Below are positions 57,409 through 64,000 of a DNA stretch of 64,000 nt, in pieces. This stretch comes from Sporosarcina ureae. GTDB lineage: Bacteria; Bacillota; Bacilli; Bacillales_A; Planococcaceae. Positions within the stretch are counted from its first letter, which is position 1, and each line of letters begins with the position of its first letter. The notes under the pieces were generated by a model. That model did not search any database. It worked only from the letters and a program-made list of their open reading frames with translations, and had not been told where the DNA came from. The translations under genes were made by a program, and so were the position numbers. The stretch covers positions 582,134 through 646,133 of the forward strand of contig NZ_CP015109.1 in the NCBI RefSeq assembly GCF_002082015.1. The letters run 5' to 3'.

Positions 57409-58215
57409 GTGGATAGCAAAGATCCGTATCAAGAAGATTTGGATGATGATGAGCTGCAAGATCTTGTACTCGAAGCACAACGTGAAGCATTAGAGAAAGC
57501 AGCTGCTGAAAAAAATGTCCGACGCACCTATCGCCCTTTCCCTAAGTGGATGTTTTGGATCATGGCAACTACTTTAGCACTCAGCACGTTCGCCATCGTC
57601 TTTCAGATATACTCCATTCCAGCATTAGAGTTTCTAAAAGCATCGTCAGAGTTATCTTCAGATCCACAAATAGCAGAGTATAAAGAAGCGGTAGTTGTGG
57701 TAGCTACAGAACATACGAAAGGTACAGGTTTTTCCATTACTGAACAAGGTACCATTATTACGAATTATCATGTAGTCGAAGGCAATGAATCCATGATCGT
57801 CTCTTTCCCTGAAGGCGAGCGATTCACTGCAGATGTCACGAAAGTGTTTCCAGACATCGACCTCGCACTACTTGAAGTGAACGGATCGAATCTCCCCTAT
57901 CTAACGTTAGCGCAAGAAACGACTTTTTATGACCGTGAGCCCATTACATTTATCGGAAATCCTTTGAGCTTTTCAGGAATAGCCAATAAAGGTCACACGA
58001 TCGACTACAAACAGCTGGCTGATTGGGACATTCCTGTCGTCATGATACAAGCACCTGTTTATAGAGGGAATAGTGGGAGTCCTGTCATCAATGAAAAAGG
58101 GAAAGTCATCGGCATCGTGTTTGCTACATTAGATGAAGAGACGCATGGTAAGGTCGGATTGTTTATACCGGTGGATGCGTATTACGAAGCAATAGCCAAT
58201 GAAAAAAATACATGA
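57409..58215 (+). CDS. HtrA-like trypsin-family serine protease without PDZ domain
   Basis: A 268-residue protein from a GTG start (57409) with AAAGAGGTGG upstream; an in-frame ATG eight codons earlier has no ribosome site. It has an acidic, helical cytoplasmic N-terminus (1-45, DDDELQDLVLE), one membrane helix (~48-68) and an extracytoplasmic trypsin-like domain with the complete catalytic triad: H121 (TNYHVV), D151 (DIDLALL) and S222 (GNSGSPV). The C-terminus ends right after the protease fold, so the PDZ domain of normal HtrA/DegP proteins is absent. A secretory quality-control role is possible but not shown. Confidence 0.88.
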   Translation: MDSKDPYQEDLDDDELQDLVLEAQREALEKAAAEKNVRRTYRPFPKWMFWIMATTLALSTFAIVFQIYSIPALEFLKASSELSSDPQIAEYKEAVVVVATEHTKGTGFSITEQGTIITNYHVVEGNESMIVSFPEGERFTADVTKVFPDIDLALLEVNGSNLPYLTLAQETTFYDREPITFIGNPLSFSGIANKGHTIDYKQLADWDIPVVMIQAPVYRGNSGSPVINEKGKVIGIVFATLDEETHGKVGLFIPVDAYYEAIANEKNT

Positions 58216-58278
58216 TAGATATACCGCTCAGGATGTGCATGTCAAAAGGGATGCGTTCTGCCCGTTATGTATACAAAA

Positions 58279-58320
58279 ATCAAACCGGTCAAAGGAATGG
58301 AATCCTCTGACCGGTTTTTT
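58279..58320. terminator. Bidirectional terminator between protease and YflT-like genes
   Basis: Stem AAACCGGTCA (58282-58291) with TGACCGGTTT (58308-58317), with inner AGGA/TCCT pairing; A run left and T run right. Confidence 0.85.
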
Positions 58321-58326
58321 ACTGTC

Positions 58327-58644
58327 TTATTTTTTCGCGACTAGTAATAGTCGACCTTTATCTAGTTCGCTTTCGCCTTCTTCAGCTTCTGCTTTTGAAA
58401 GACCGATGGACTCCATCTTTGCGCGCAATGTATCGCCACGAGATGTGAACATATTCTTCATTGTATTGAGGAAGCCCATTTCTGCCATACCTACTTGCTC
58501 TGAATCTAATGCATCTGAAATCTTGTCCTCACGATCTTCACTATGTGCGAAAACATACATCTCATCATGCGTGTAACCTTGTGTTACCAATTCTTCAATT
58601 TTCTTTTTAGCTTCTACTGCATTCTCTAGGAAATACTTATCCAT
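58327..58644 (-). CDS. General stress protein, YflT family
   Basis: A 105-residue protein of the general stress protein 17M-like (YflT) family: AKKKIEELVTQGYTHDEMYVFAHSEDREDKISDAL with a strand-helix pattern and acidic helix near residues 80-100. Function is unknown; members are sigma-B-induced in Bacillus. A sigma-B-type promoter (GTTTAA, 14 bp, AGGTAT) lies 46 bp ahead of the ATG, which supports that regulation here. RBS TGGAGG. Confidence 0.85.
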   Translation of the reverse strand: MDKYFLENAVEAKKKIEELVTQGYTHDEMYVFAHSEDREDKISDALDSEQVGMAEMGFLNTMKNMFTSRGDTLRAKMESIGLSKAEAEEGESELDKGRLLLVAKK

Positions 58645-58689
58645 TTTCCATTACCTCCATATATACATGTTTTTTTGACCTACTCATCT

Positions 58690-58715
58690 ATACCTACTCT
58701 TCGCATTTCTTAAAC
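58690..58715 (-). promoter_or_regulatory. Sigma-B-type promoter of the YflT-like gene
   Basis: GTTTAA (58710-58715) and AGGTAT (58690-58695) on the complement with 14-bp spacing match the sigma-B pattern GTTTAA-N12/14-GGGTAT, with one -10 change. Confidence 0.75.
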
Positions 58716-58861
58716 AAAAATGGTGATTTTCACATCCTTTGAACCACAATGATGTTTTAAACTGATAATAACTACATAATTTCTAGACAGAAAATCAAAA
58801 CCATAATCAGAATATGCTATACTTTCTTTATATTGCAGTTAGAAAATAGGGGGCTATTGCA

Positions 58862-59242
58862 TTGTCAACAGAACGTATTAAAGCAGGATTAGAGAAAATC
58901 AAGGAATATGTGAGTGAAGAAGAAGCCGAACGTATGATGACAGCCGATGCATTAAAAGAATTGGCACCTGATTTACGGAAGTACATAGTAGAGTTTGCGT
59001 ATGGGGAGATTTATTCACGACCAGGACTCGACAGTAAACAAAGACAACTCGTGACGCTCGCTTCACTTGTCACACAAGGAGCGACTACACAAATTCAAAC
59101 GCATGTAAAGCGCGCATTAACAGTCGGTTTAACGAAAACGGAAATTGTAGAGAGCATCATGCAACTCATTCCGTATGTTGGGTTTCCACGCGTCCAAACC
59201 GCATTGACTGCCGCTAAAGAAATACTTGAACAAGAAAATTGA
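58862..59242 (+). CDS. Carboxymuconolactone decarboxylase-family protein without cysteines
   Basis: A 126-residue all-helical CMD-fold protein. The family helix IYSRPGLDSKQRQLVTLASLVTQG and following LTVGLTKTEIVESIMQLIPYVGFPRVQTAL are clear. It contains no cysteine, so the CxxC pair of AhpD-type peroxidases is missing and a redox role is unlikely; YurZ-like proteins are similar. The start is TTG behind AGGGGG at eight bases. Possible -10 TATACT lies about 40 bp ahead, but no -35 is convincing. Isolated gene between a YflT-like gene and a terminator. Confidence 0.8.
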   Translation: MSTERIKAGLEKIKEYVSEEEAERMMTADALKELAPDLRKYIVEFAYGEIYSRPGLDSKQRQLVTLASLVTQGATTQIQTHVKRALTVGLTKTEIVESIMQLIPYVGFPRVQTALTAAKEILEQEN

Positions 59243-59245
59243 TAG

Positions 59246-59284
59246 TAAAATCCGGCCAAAAGATTCCTTTTGGCCGGATTTTTT
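59246..59284. terminator. Bidirectional terminator between CMD-like and baeRF genes
   Basis: A perfect 15-bp stem AAATCCGGCCAAAAG (59248-59262) with CTTTTGGCCGGATTT (59267-59281), A run left and T run right. Confidence 0.9.
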
Positions 59285-59285
59285 C

Positions 59286-60434
59286 TTACCATCTAAAGAT
59301 TGCAGCTGCCCCCGTTTCAACAGGCATCCGTTCTTTCGGAAGAACAACTACTTCTCCTCCCGTTTTAAAGACGGTTTCCGCTAAGTCATCCAGTACGTCG
59401 TCCACTGCAGACTCTTCCAGATTACTCGTCTGAATTTCCCCTGTATCTAGATTAACTTTACCCCGATACAGATAGCCATCTTCCAATACAAGTCGTCTAA
59501 TACGATCTTCACTTGCTGCTTTAGCAATTTCTTCGATATTTCCAGAACCTTGATCGCTCGCTTTAGCATTTTCAAAATTCTCCACTAAGTCTTTTGTTTT
59601 CTGTAAGTACGTAGGCTCTACTAGTTCCCAAGCCATTTTACGTAATTGCTCCAGGCTAAGGGCTTCAAAGTCAGACTTAATTCCCTCGTCTTGCAAGTGT
59701 GGATTATGACTTAACTCTTTGAACTGCGTCTGATATTCCGAAAGTGTAACTAAGTATAAAGGAAGACCCATCGGTTTTGAGTAATGTTCCGCAACCGTTC
59801 GATCTACGTATCGGAAATATCGCTCAATATCGATGTCAATTTCATCTTTTTTGCCACCGTGACCATGCATCATCGCGGTTCCAGCGGCTCCACTTGCGTT
59901 ACCCGCGCCCAAGTAGGGCTCCGTCACTTGTGCACCAATCGCCTCGTCTTTCGTTTTCGCCAATTCCTCAGGGATCTCTACTTCTTCTATACCATAGCGA
60001 TTCCCTTCAAAAAGTTTAAACTCTTGTCTATTGACACCGAGTAGATGATAGCGGTCGGCAGATTGAAATACGCGAATAAGCGGTTTAATATGGAAACTAT
60101 CTGACACAATCGCCAATTCAGGTACAGGACGTTGCAGACGATACGCTATGATGCGATCCTTTGTCGCAAACAATGCCAGTCCATCTCCTGCATGTGCCCA
60201 GAAAGGACGCTCGCCTTCTAGTTTCTCAAGTGGAGCTAGTAGACTCTTCACTTCATTCGCTGCATATTTTTTAGACAACTCTTCATGCACTTGTTGTAAT
60301 AAATTTTTAAATCTGATCGGGTCTTGTTGATTTTCAGGTCGATACCGGTGGGTCGGTTGATAAATGGAGATACATGTCTCCGCTTGCTCCTTCAAAAACT
60401 CGTGAGGAAATTCGTTTACAATCTCTACGTTCAT
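59286..60434 (-). CDS. baeRF-family eRF1-like protein
   Basis: A 382-residue protein of the bacterial archaeo-eukaryotic release-factor (baeRF3-like) family, related in fold to eRF1/Dom34 domains. Features: N-terminal FPHEFLKEQAETCISIYQPTHR, a middle Rossmann-like region with RYHLLGVNRQEFKLFEGNRYGIEEVEIPEEL, a Gly/Ala-rich loop at residues ~176-194 (GAGNASGAAGTAMMHG HGG), a peptide-release-like helical part and a C-terminal GGEVVVLPKERMPVETGAAAIFRW as in eRF1 domain 3. A role in stress responses or stalled-ribosome rescue has been proposed for the family but is untested here. A sigma-B-type promoter precedes it. Confidence 0.85.
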   Translation of the reverse strand: MNVEIVNEFPHEFLKEQAETCISIYQPTHRYRPENQQDPIRFKNLLQQVHEELSKKYAANEVKSLLAPLEKLEGERPFWAHAGDGLALFATKDRIIAYRLQRPVPELAIVSDSFHIKPLIRVFQSADRYHLLGVNRQEFKLFEGNRYGIEEVEIPEELAKTKDEAIGAQVTEPYLGAGNASGAAGTAMMHGHGGKKDEIDIDIERYFRYVDRTVAEHYSKPMGLPLYLVTLSEYQTQFKELSHNPHLQDEGIKSDFEALSLEQLRKMAWELVEPTYLQKTKDLVENFENAKASDQGSGNIEEIAKAASEDRIRRLVLEDGYLYRGKVNLDTGEIQTSNLEESAVDDVLDDLAETVFKTGGEVVVLPKERMPVETGAAAIFRW

Positions 60435-60489
60435 CCTAATCCCTCCAATAAAGTATTTCCTGTAGACAACAACAGGCTCTAATTTACTA

Positions 60490-60514
60490 ATTCCCTATTC
60501 AATAGTTTGTAAAC
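60490..60514 (-). promoter_or_regulatory. Sigma-B-type promoter of the baeRF gene
   Basis: GTTTAC (60509-60514) and GGGAAT (60490-60495) on the complement with 13-bp spacing match sigma-B GTTTAA and GGGTAT with one change in each. It lies about 48 bp ahead of the start codon. Confidence 0.65.
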
Positions 60515-60542
60515 TTTGCGACTCCAATAGTATTTAGACTTC

Positions 60543-60571
60543 TTGACAAGCCACCAGAATTCATGTATAGT
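60543..60571 (+). promoter_or_regulatory. Strong plus-strand sigma-A promoter of a non-coding transcript
   Basis: Perfect TTGACA (60543-60548) and TATAGT (60566-60571) with 17-bp spacing. The only genes ahead, to the right, are on the other strand, so it can only drive the structured region behind it. Confidence 0.8.
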
Positions 60572-60575
60572 TACT

Positions 60576-60858
60576 GATTGGGATTGATAACAGATCTGAC
60601 ATAAAAAAATGGCGTTCTGCAGATGTTTATTCGGAACACTTATTCATCACTGGCGCGACTATAGGGTCGCAAGGACGCAAAAGTAGGTAGGGTTTGCGTT
60701 GCTTAAGGGAAACAACCAGTAGAACAACGACCGCGGCAAAAGAGGTCCAATCAGAATCTACATGCTATTCAAATCAACACATATAATCGTTGTCAAACGT
60801 AACATTTATAATCCTATATAAAAAGCGAGCTCCCCGATACGGGACGCTCGCTTTTTTC
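60576..60858 (+). ncRNA. Candidate free-standing structured RNA
   Basis: Directly after the promoter CTGATTGG (60574-60581) is complementary to CCAATCAG (60747-60754), bracketing a region with nested inverted repeats: ACTGG (60649-60653) with CCAGT (60716-60720), enclosing GCGAC (60655-60659) with GTCGC (60666-60670) and ACGCAAA (60675-60681) with TTTGCGT (60693-60699). No reading frame of note with a ribosome site lies inside. The shared terminator at about 60822-60858 can end it, giving about 280 nt. The family is not one I recognise (not tmRNA, RNase P, 6S or SRP RNA). On the minus strand a weaker terminator-like stem with seven T residues (about 60603-60640) exists. Confidence 0.45.
60822..60858. 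terminator. Bidirectional terminator between ncRNA candidate and methionine gamma-lyase
   Basis: Stem AAAAAGCGAGC with GCTCGCTTTTTT flanking a loop of about 15 nt with internal CCCC/GGG pairing. T runs on both strands. Confidence 0.85.
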
Positions 60859-60861
60859 AAT

Positions 60862-62052
60862 TTACATCGCATCAAATGCTTGTTCCAAATCTTCCATGAC
60901 ATCATCCATATGTTCTAGACCTACAGATAAGCGTAGCAATGTATCCGACACACCCATCTTCTCACGATCTTCTTTCGGCACAGCAGAATGTGTCATCGTC
61001 GCAGGATGCTGCATAAGTGTCTCCGCATCACCCAAACTCACCGCCAACTTGACGAGCGATAAATGATTCAATAATTTCTGCGCCTCTTCTTTTCCACCTT
61101 TGATCGTAAAGGAAATCAAGCCCCCACCCAATTTCATCTGCTTTTTCGCAATCTCATACTGCGGATGCTGATCATCAAACGGATAGAATACTTCCTCTAC
61201 TTTCTGGTGCTTCTGTAAATAATCAAAAAGTATTTTGGCATTGGCTGAATGTCGTTCCATACGAACAGGTAACGTCTTAATACCGCGTAACAACAGCCAG
61301 GCGTCGAATGGCGAAATAATCCCACCGAAATCCTTCTGCACGGTTCCGCGAAGCTTCGCCATCTCGTCTGCATCTTTACCTACTAGCAATCCTGCGATCA
61401 CGTCGCCGTGTCCATTAATATATTTCGTCGCACTATGAAGTACATAGTCGACGCCGAACGTCAATGGGGTTTGAATGTAAGGTGAACAGAATGTATTATC
61501 TACCACCACTTTTAAGTTATGGCGCTTCGCTACATTAACTACTGCCTCGAGATCCACTAACTCCATCGTCGGATTGATTGGCGACTCTACATATATACAA
61601 GTAGTCTCAGGCTTCACAGCTTTCTCTATCTCTTGTTCCGTTTTCATAGAAATTAAATCATGCGTGATATGATACTTTTCTTCTAATATTTTTAAGAGTC
61701 CGAACGTGCAACCGTAAATCCCACGCGAGCAAATCACATGATCATTTGCTTTCGTCAAATGAACAAGCACTGCACTAACGGCCGCCATACCGGAAGCAAA
61801 TGCCAAACCTGCTGCGCCCTCTTCCATTTTCGCAATACGGTCTTCCAACACAGCGACTGTCGGATTTCCTAAACGAGAATAAATACCTCCCGCTTCTTCA
61901 CCCGCAAACCGCCGCTCACCTTGCTCAGCCGAATCAGATACATAGGTTGAAGTTTGATAGAGCGGTACTGCCAGACTTCCTTGATGTTCCTTGTCGTCAT
62001 AGCCTTCATGAATCATTGCCGTCTCTTTATGCCAATTGTTATTCTTCTTCAT
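60862..62052 (-). CDS. Methionine gamma-lyase / cystathionine-type PLP enzyme
   Basis: A 396-residue gamma-family Cys/Met-metabolism PLP enzyme. PLP lysine K210 is in HSATKYINGHGD and the substrate region RSLGNPTVAVLE-type YSRLGNPT is present. Residues Y113 and C115 in GIYGCTFGLL correspond to the tyrosine-cysteine pair typical of methionine gamma-lyase, which degrades methionine to methanethiol, 2-oxobutyrate and ammonia; cystathionine lyases usually lack that cysteine. ATG at 62052 follows GGAGG by seven bases. A cre-like site lies upstream. No S-box riboswitch was found ahead of it. Confidence 0.85.
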   Translation of the reverse strand: MKKNNNWHKETAMIHEGYDDKEHQGSLAVPLYQTSTYVSDSAEQGERRFAGEEAGGIYSRLGNPTVAVLEDRIAKMEEGAAGLAFASGMAAVSAVLVHLTKANDHVICSRGIYGCTFGLLKILEEKYHITHDLISMKTEQEIEKAVKPETTCIYVESPINPTMELVDLEAVVNVAKRHNLKVVVDNTFCSPYIQTPLTFGVDYVLHSATKYINGHGDVIAGLLVGKDADEMAKLRGTVQKDFGGIISPFDAWLLLRGIKTLPVRMERHSANAKILFDYLQKHQKVEEVFYPFDDQHPQYEIAKKQMKLGGGLISFTIKGGKEEAQKLLNHLSLVKLAVSLGDAETLMQHPATMTHSAVPKEDREKMGVSDTLLRLSVGLEHMDDVMEDLEQAFDAM

Positions 62053-62089
62053 GCTGATTCCTCCTTGTAATAGCTTATTCACGTCTTAT

Positions 62090-62103
62090 TGAAAGCGCTT
62101 TAC
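62090..62103 (-). promoter_or_regulatory. cre-like site ahead of the methionine gamma-lyase gene
   Basis: GTAAAGCGCTTTCA on the complement has the palindromic AAAGCGCTTT core and matches 12 of 14 positions of the cre consensus. It lies 38 bp upstream of the start codon, so CcpA repression is plausible. Confidence 0.45.
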
Positions 62104-62204
62104 TACAGTGTACATGGATTGTTTAAAAAACGAAAGAGCCTAAGCTTCTGTCTATTTGCAAACGATAGCGAATTACTCAACTTGAAGTTCTAAAAATGAA
62201 ATGC

Positions 62205-62233
62205 TTGACCAATAGTCAATACATTGGTATGCT
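62205..62233 (+). promoter_or_regulatory. Sigma-A promoter of rpsD
   Basis: TTGACC (62205-62210) and TATGCT (62228-62233) with 17-bp spacing, giving a start near 62240. Confidence 0.75.
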
Positions 62234-62239
62234 ATTCTT

Positions 62240-62419
62240 TGTGTAAAATAGTTGCAGCAGTTATGTGTTCTATTTTGTCCAGTCTATTCCTTTTTAAAGG
62301 TGCACCACGTAACCTCGAGGCTGCAGGGGCGAAGTTGCAAGATTATAGAATGGCAGATGGATTGAACATATCTGGTCTTATTTTACAACAAAATAAAACC
62401 AACAGAGGAGGAGTCTCTC
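62240..62419 (+). promoter_or_regulatory. Candidate S4 autoregulatory leader of rpsD
   Basis: A 180-nt untranslated leader with GC-rich paired-looking segments (around 62300-62345) and a purine-rich GGAGGAG site before the ATG. In B. subtilis rpsD is monocistronic and its leader is bound by S4 for translational feedback. The position and length fit, but the pseudoknot cannot be confirmed by eye. Confidence 0.5.
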
Positions 62420-63022
62420 ATGGCTCGATATACAGGTCCATCTTGGAAAGTGTCACGCCGTTTAGGTATCTCACTAACAGGCACTGGTAAAGAAATTGAA
62501 AAGCGTCCATACGCACCAGGACAACACGGTCCAAACCAACGTAAAAAACTTTCCGAATACGGAATGCAATTACAAGAAAAACAAAAACTACGCTTTATGT
62601 ACGGAGTAAACGAACGTCAATTCCGCACACTTTTCAACAAAGCTGGTAAAATGCAAGGTATCCACGGTGAAAACTTCATGATCCTTCTTGAAGCTCGCCT
62701 AGATAGCGTTGTATACCGTATGGGTCTTGCACGCACTCGTCGTGCAGCTCGTCAGCTAGTCAACCACGGCCACATCTTGGTAGACGGCAAGCGCGTAGAC
62801 ATCCCTTCATTCGCTGTAAAGCCAGGTTCTGAAATCTCTCTTCGTGAGAGATCACAAAACTTGACTGCTATCGAAGAAGCACTAGAAGTGAACAACTTCG
62901 TTCCAGACTTCGTAACTTTCGACAAAGATACGAAAAAAGGTACATTCGTACGCCTTCCAGAGCGTGGCGAATTAGCTGCTGAAATCAACGAAGCATTGAT
63001 CGTTGAATTCTACTCTCGTTAA
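62420..63022 (+). CDS. rpsD: 30S ribosomal protein S4
   Basis: A 200-residue ribosomal protein nucleating 30S assembly on 16S rRNA. Features: [25 protein letters not shown], the [20 protein letters not shown] region and the S4 RNA-binding domain (~92-155, [34 protein letters not shown]). Length is normal. It is preceded by a sigma-A promoter and leader and followed by a terminator, so it is monocistronic. Confidence 0.99.
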   Translation: MARYTGPSWKVSRRLGISLTGTGKEIEKRPYAPGQHGPNQRKKLSEYGMQLQEKQKLRFMYGVNERQFRTLFNKAGKMQGIHGENFMILLEARLDSVVYRMGLARTRRAARQLVNHGHILVDGKRVDIPSFAVKPGSEISLRERSQNLTAIEEALEVNNFVPDFVTFDKDTKKGTFVRLPERGELAAEINEALIVEFYSR

Positions 63023-63049
63023 TAAGTTTGCTTTGCAAACAGTGGTATT

Positions 63050-63097
63050 AAAAGCCTTAGAAACCTTGTTAATTCAGGGTTTCGGGCTTTTTTTGTT
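63050..63097 (+). terminator. Terminator after rpsD
   Basis: A composite stem: AAAGCC (63051-63056) with GGGCTTT (63084-63090), inner AAACCT with AGGGTTT, then a run of seven or more T residues on the plus strand. Confidence 0.85.
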
Positions 63098-63137
63098 TAA
63101 CTCAATTATGCATTTATCCCCACTAAAAAGCATGCAT

Positions 63138-63170
63138 TTGGGGCTGAATTGGGGCTAGTTTGGGGCTGAA
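63138..63170 (+). repeat. Three 11-bp tandem repeats TTGGGGCTnnn
   Basis: TTGGGGCT occurs at 63138-63145, 63149-63156 and 63160-63167, each start 11 bp apart (spacers GAA, AGT, GAA). One-helical-turn phasing suggests a protein-binding array. It lies just behind the rpsD terminator, at the start of AT-rich accessory DNA. Confidence 0.7.
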
Positions 63171-63333
63171 AATTTTTAGGCGGGCTATGGACAGAAGCGG
63201 GTAAGTATAATAAAAGATCACCGCACGAAGCAGTGAATTAGATTCAATCCTTTCAGATCATATGAACTTATCTTTTACTGTTCAAAGAACGATCTGTATG
63301 AGCTCTCATCATTGTAAATAGCTAATTTCTACA
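63171..63333. other. Non-coding stretch beyond the phased repeats
   Basis: Low-complexity AT-rich sequence with no ribosome-binding site, promoter pair or stable stem that I could support. The base composition is clearly lower in GC than in the rpsD side. Confidence 0.4.
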
Positions 63334-63573
63334 TTACACTTCTACCAATTTAATGTTATCTAGCTCAAAAATATTAGTTATCCAATTTTCTATGATCACT
63401 AAACCATTCCTTATAGTATTTCTTCTAGGCACTTGCAATTCATGGGCCAACACATTCCCAGGGTGTCTAATTTGGTGTAAAGTACCTGCTTGCTTCCACA
63501 CTATGACACCATAGGTTTGTAGTCCATTAATTTTCCCTTCATACGAAAGATTGTTCTCATTCCGTAACTTCAA
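63334..63573 (-). CDS. Unrecognised small reading frame, possibly a gene fragment
   Basis: A 79-residue frame beginning TTG with no ribosome site. It contains GLQTYGVIVWKQAGTLHQIRHPGNVLAHELQVPRRNTIRN and ends in a hydrophobic/acidic stretch (NWITNIFELDNIKLVEV). I recognise no family. Composition looks protein-like, but the lack of a start signal and the AT-rich setting suggest a truncated remnant or a fragment of a larger gene. Confidence 0.35.
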   Translation of the reverse strand: MKLRNENNLSYEGKINGLQTYGVIVWKQAGTLHQIRHPGNVLAHELQVPRRNTIRNGLVIIENWITNIFELDNIKLVEV

Positions 63574-63672
63574 GGATTTACTTATAAGGAAATATTAATG
63601 CATGATTAAAACTAATTAATGATAGACATTTTAGTACTCTTAACAAATTATATTTTAATTAACTAAATGGTC

Positions 63673-64000
63673 TTAAATTAGGAAGTCCTTATTCTCTTTT
63701 ACTAACCTCGTAATCTCGTACAGAGAAATATTATTGTTCTTGTAACTATCAACAAGTTCTTCTTTAAATGCTTCTAATTCTAAATCAGTAGAAATCAAAT
63801 CTTTCAGGCGATCATATTCTTCTTGATTGGGATATCTACTTGTAATCTCCGTACTTATAGAAGGACCGGATTCACTTTGAAATTCTACTGGAATTTCAAT
63901 AATTTCTAACAGCTTTTTGATAAATGTTTCTACTTCCTTAAGAATAAGAACCAATGCATTCAAACTTAAATCTTCGTATAATTCAATTGTCCGCTTTACT
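63673..64000 (-). CDS. Hypothetical helical protein (partial, runs off the right edge)
   Basis: The frame is open to the right edge, so the N-terminus is outside. The visible 108 residues are amphipathic-helical: VKRTIELYEDLSLNALVLILKEVETFIKKLLEIIEIPVEF, then an acidic/polar stretch and NNNISLYEITRLVKENKDFLI at the end. No family is recognised. An in-frame TTG at 63963 could be an internal start, but the upstream frame stays open so a longer protein is likely. It is the first clear gene of the accessory tract after rpsD. Confidence 0.55.
   Translation of the reverse strand, partial: VKRTIELYEDLSLNALVLILKEVETFIKKLLEIIEIPVEFQSESGPSISTEITSRYPNQEEYDRLKDLISTDLELEAFKEELVDSYKNNNISLYEITRLVKENKDFLI

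Noticed and set aside
60655..60720. c-di-GMP (GEMM-I) riboswitch
   Set aside because: GGACGCAAAAG resembles a GEMM-I motif, but the second helix and the GGTAGC...GGTTACC part are missing and no gene lies downstream on that strand.
62053..62230. SAM (S-box) riboswitch ahead of the methionine gamma-lyase gene
   Set aside because: The S-box core motifs were searched for by eye on the minus strand and not found; only a cre-like palindrome is present.
63138..63170. CRISPR array
   Set aside because: The repeats are only 8 bp long and the spacers 3 bp; they cannot be a CRISPR array.

Overview
This window is a chromosomal segment of a low-to-moderate GC, endospore-forming Bacillales bacterium. The gene order (rplT-rpmI-infC, thrS, dnaI-dnaB-nrdR, gapB, coaE, mutM, polA, phoR-phoP, mdh-icd-citZ, pyk-pfkA-accA-accD, dnaE, nrnA, ytpI, ytoI, ytkL, ald, ackA-ytxK-tpx, yteJ-sppA, nadK2, acs, ssp, thiI-nifZ, ezrA, rpsD) follows the Bacillus subtilis thrS-rpsD region closely. 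Extra genes (hflKC, a MaoC-like gene, a FadR regulator on the acc operon) and a dispersed repeat related to those of Bacillaceae/Planococcaceae suggest a Sporosarcina-like Planococcaceae member. That genus call is inference from content and order. A small acid-soluble spore protein gene with a sigma-G-type promoter supports spore formation.

Layout. 1-6.9 kb: end of a ferredoxin-NADP reductase-like gene, an M3 oligoendopeptidase, formate-tetrahydrofolate ligase, a quinone-oxidoreductase-like enzyme, an XRE regulator and a dimeric dUTPase. 6.9-9.2 kb: ysdB (sigma-W-type promoter), ysdA and the infC-rpmI-rplT operon behind an L20-type leader; infC starts with ATT. 9.4-11.7 kb: thrS with a T-box leader. 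11.7-20 kb: replication initiation (dnaI, dnaB), nrdR, gapB under CcpN-type boxes, coaE, mutM and polA. 20-24.7 kb: a MaoC-phoP-phoR-hflK-hflC cluster. 24.8-28.4 kb: citZ-icd-mdh behind a promoter with a cre site. 28.5-35.2 kb: an AI-2E-family membrane protein, fxsA, and a fadR-accD-accA-pfkA-pyk operon with a perfect FadR-type operator. 35.4-42 kb: dnaE with a degenerate PHP domain, nrnA, ytpI, ytoI, ytkL. 42-52.4 kb: pepQ-like peptidase, ald, usp, ackA, ytxK, an atypical tpx, yteJ-sppA (sigma-W-type promoter), NAD kinase and an acyl-CoA synthetase. 52.7-57.1 kb: ssp, thiI-nifZ, ezrA. 57.4-62.1 kb: more variable genes: a PDZ-less HtrA-like protease, two genes with sigma-B-type promoters (YflT-like and an eRF1-like baeRF), and a methionine gamma-lyase. 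62.4-63.1 kb: rpsD with a leader. 63.1-64 kb: AT-rich accessory DNA with three 11-bp-phased repeats and two unrecognised reading frames.

The most novel candidate is a free-standing transcription unit at about 60.54-60.86 kb. A strong plus-strand sigma-A promoter is followed by a non-coding stretch with several nested inverted repeats and a terminator shared with the oppositely oriented methionine gamma-lyase gene. I could not match it to an RNA family I know. Other points worth checking are the displaced resolving cysteine of Tpx, the metal-ligand-free PHP domain of DnaE, and the stress-type promoters. No tRNA, rRNA, CRISPR array, complete insertion sequence or prophage was seen.
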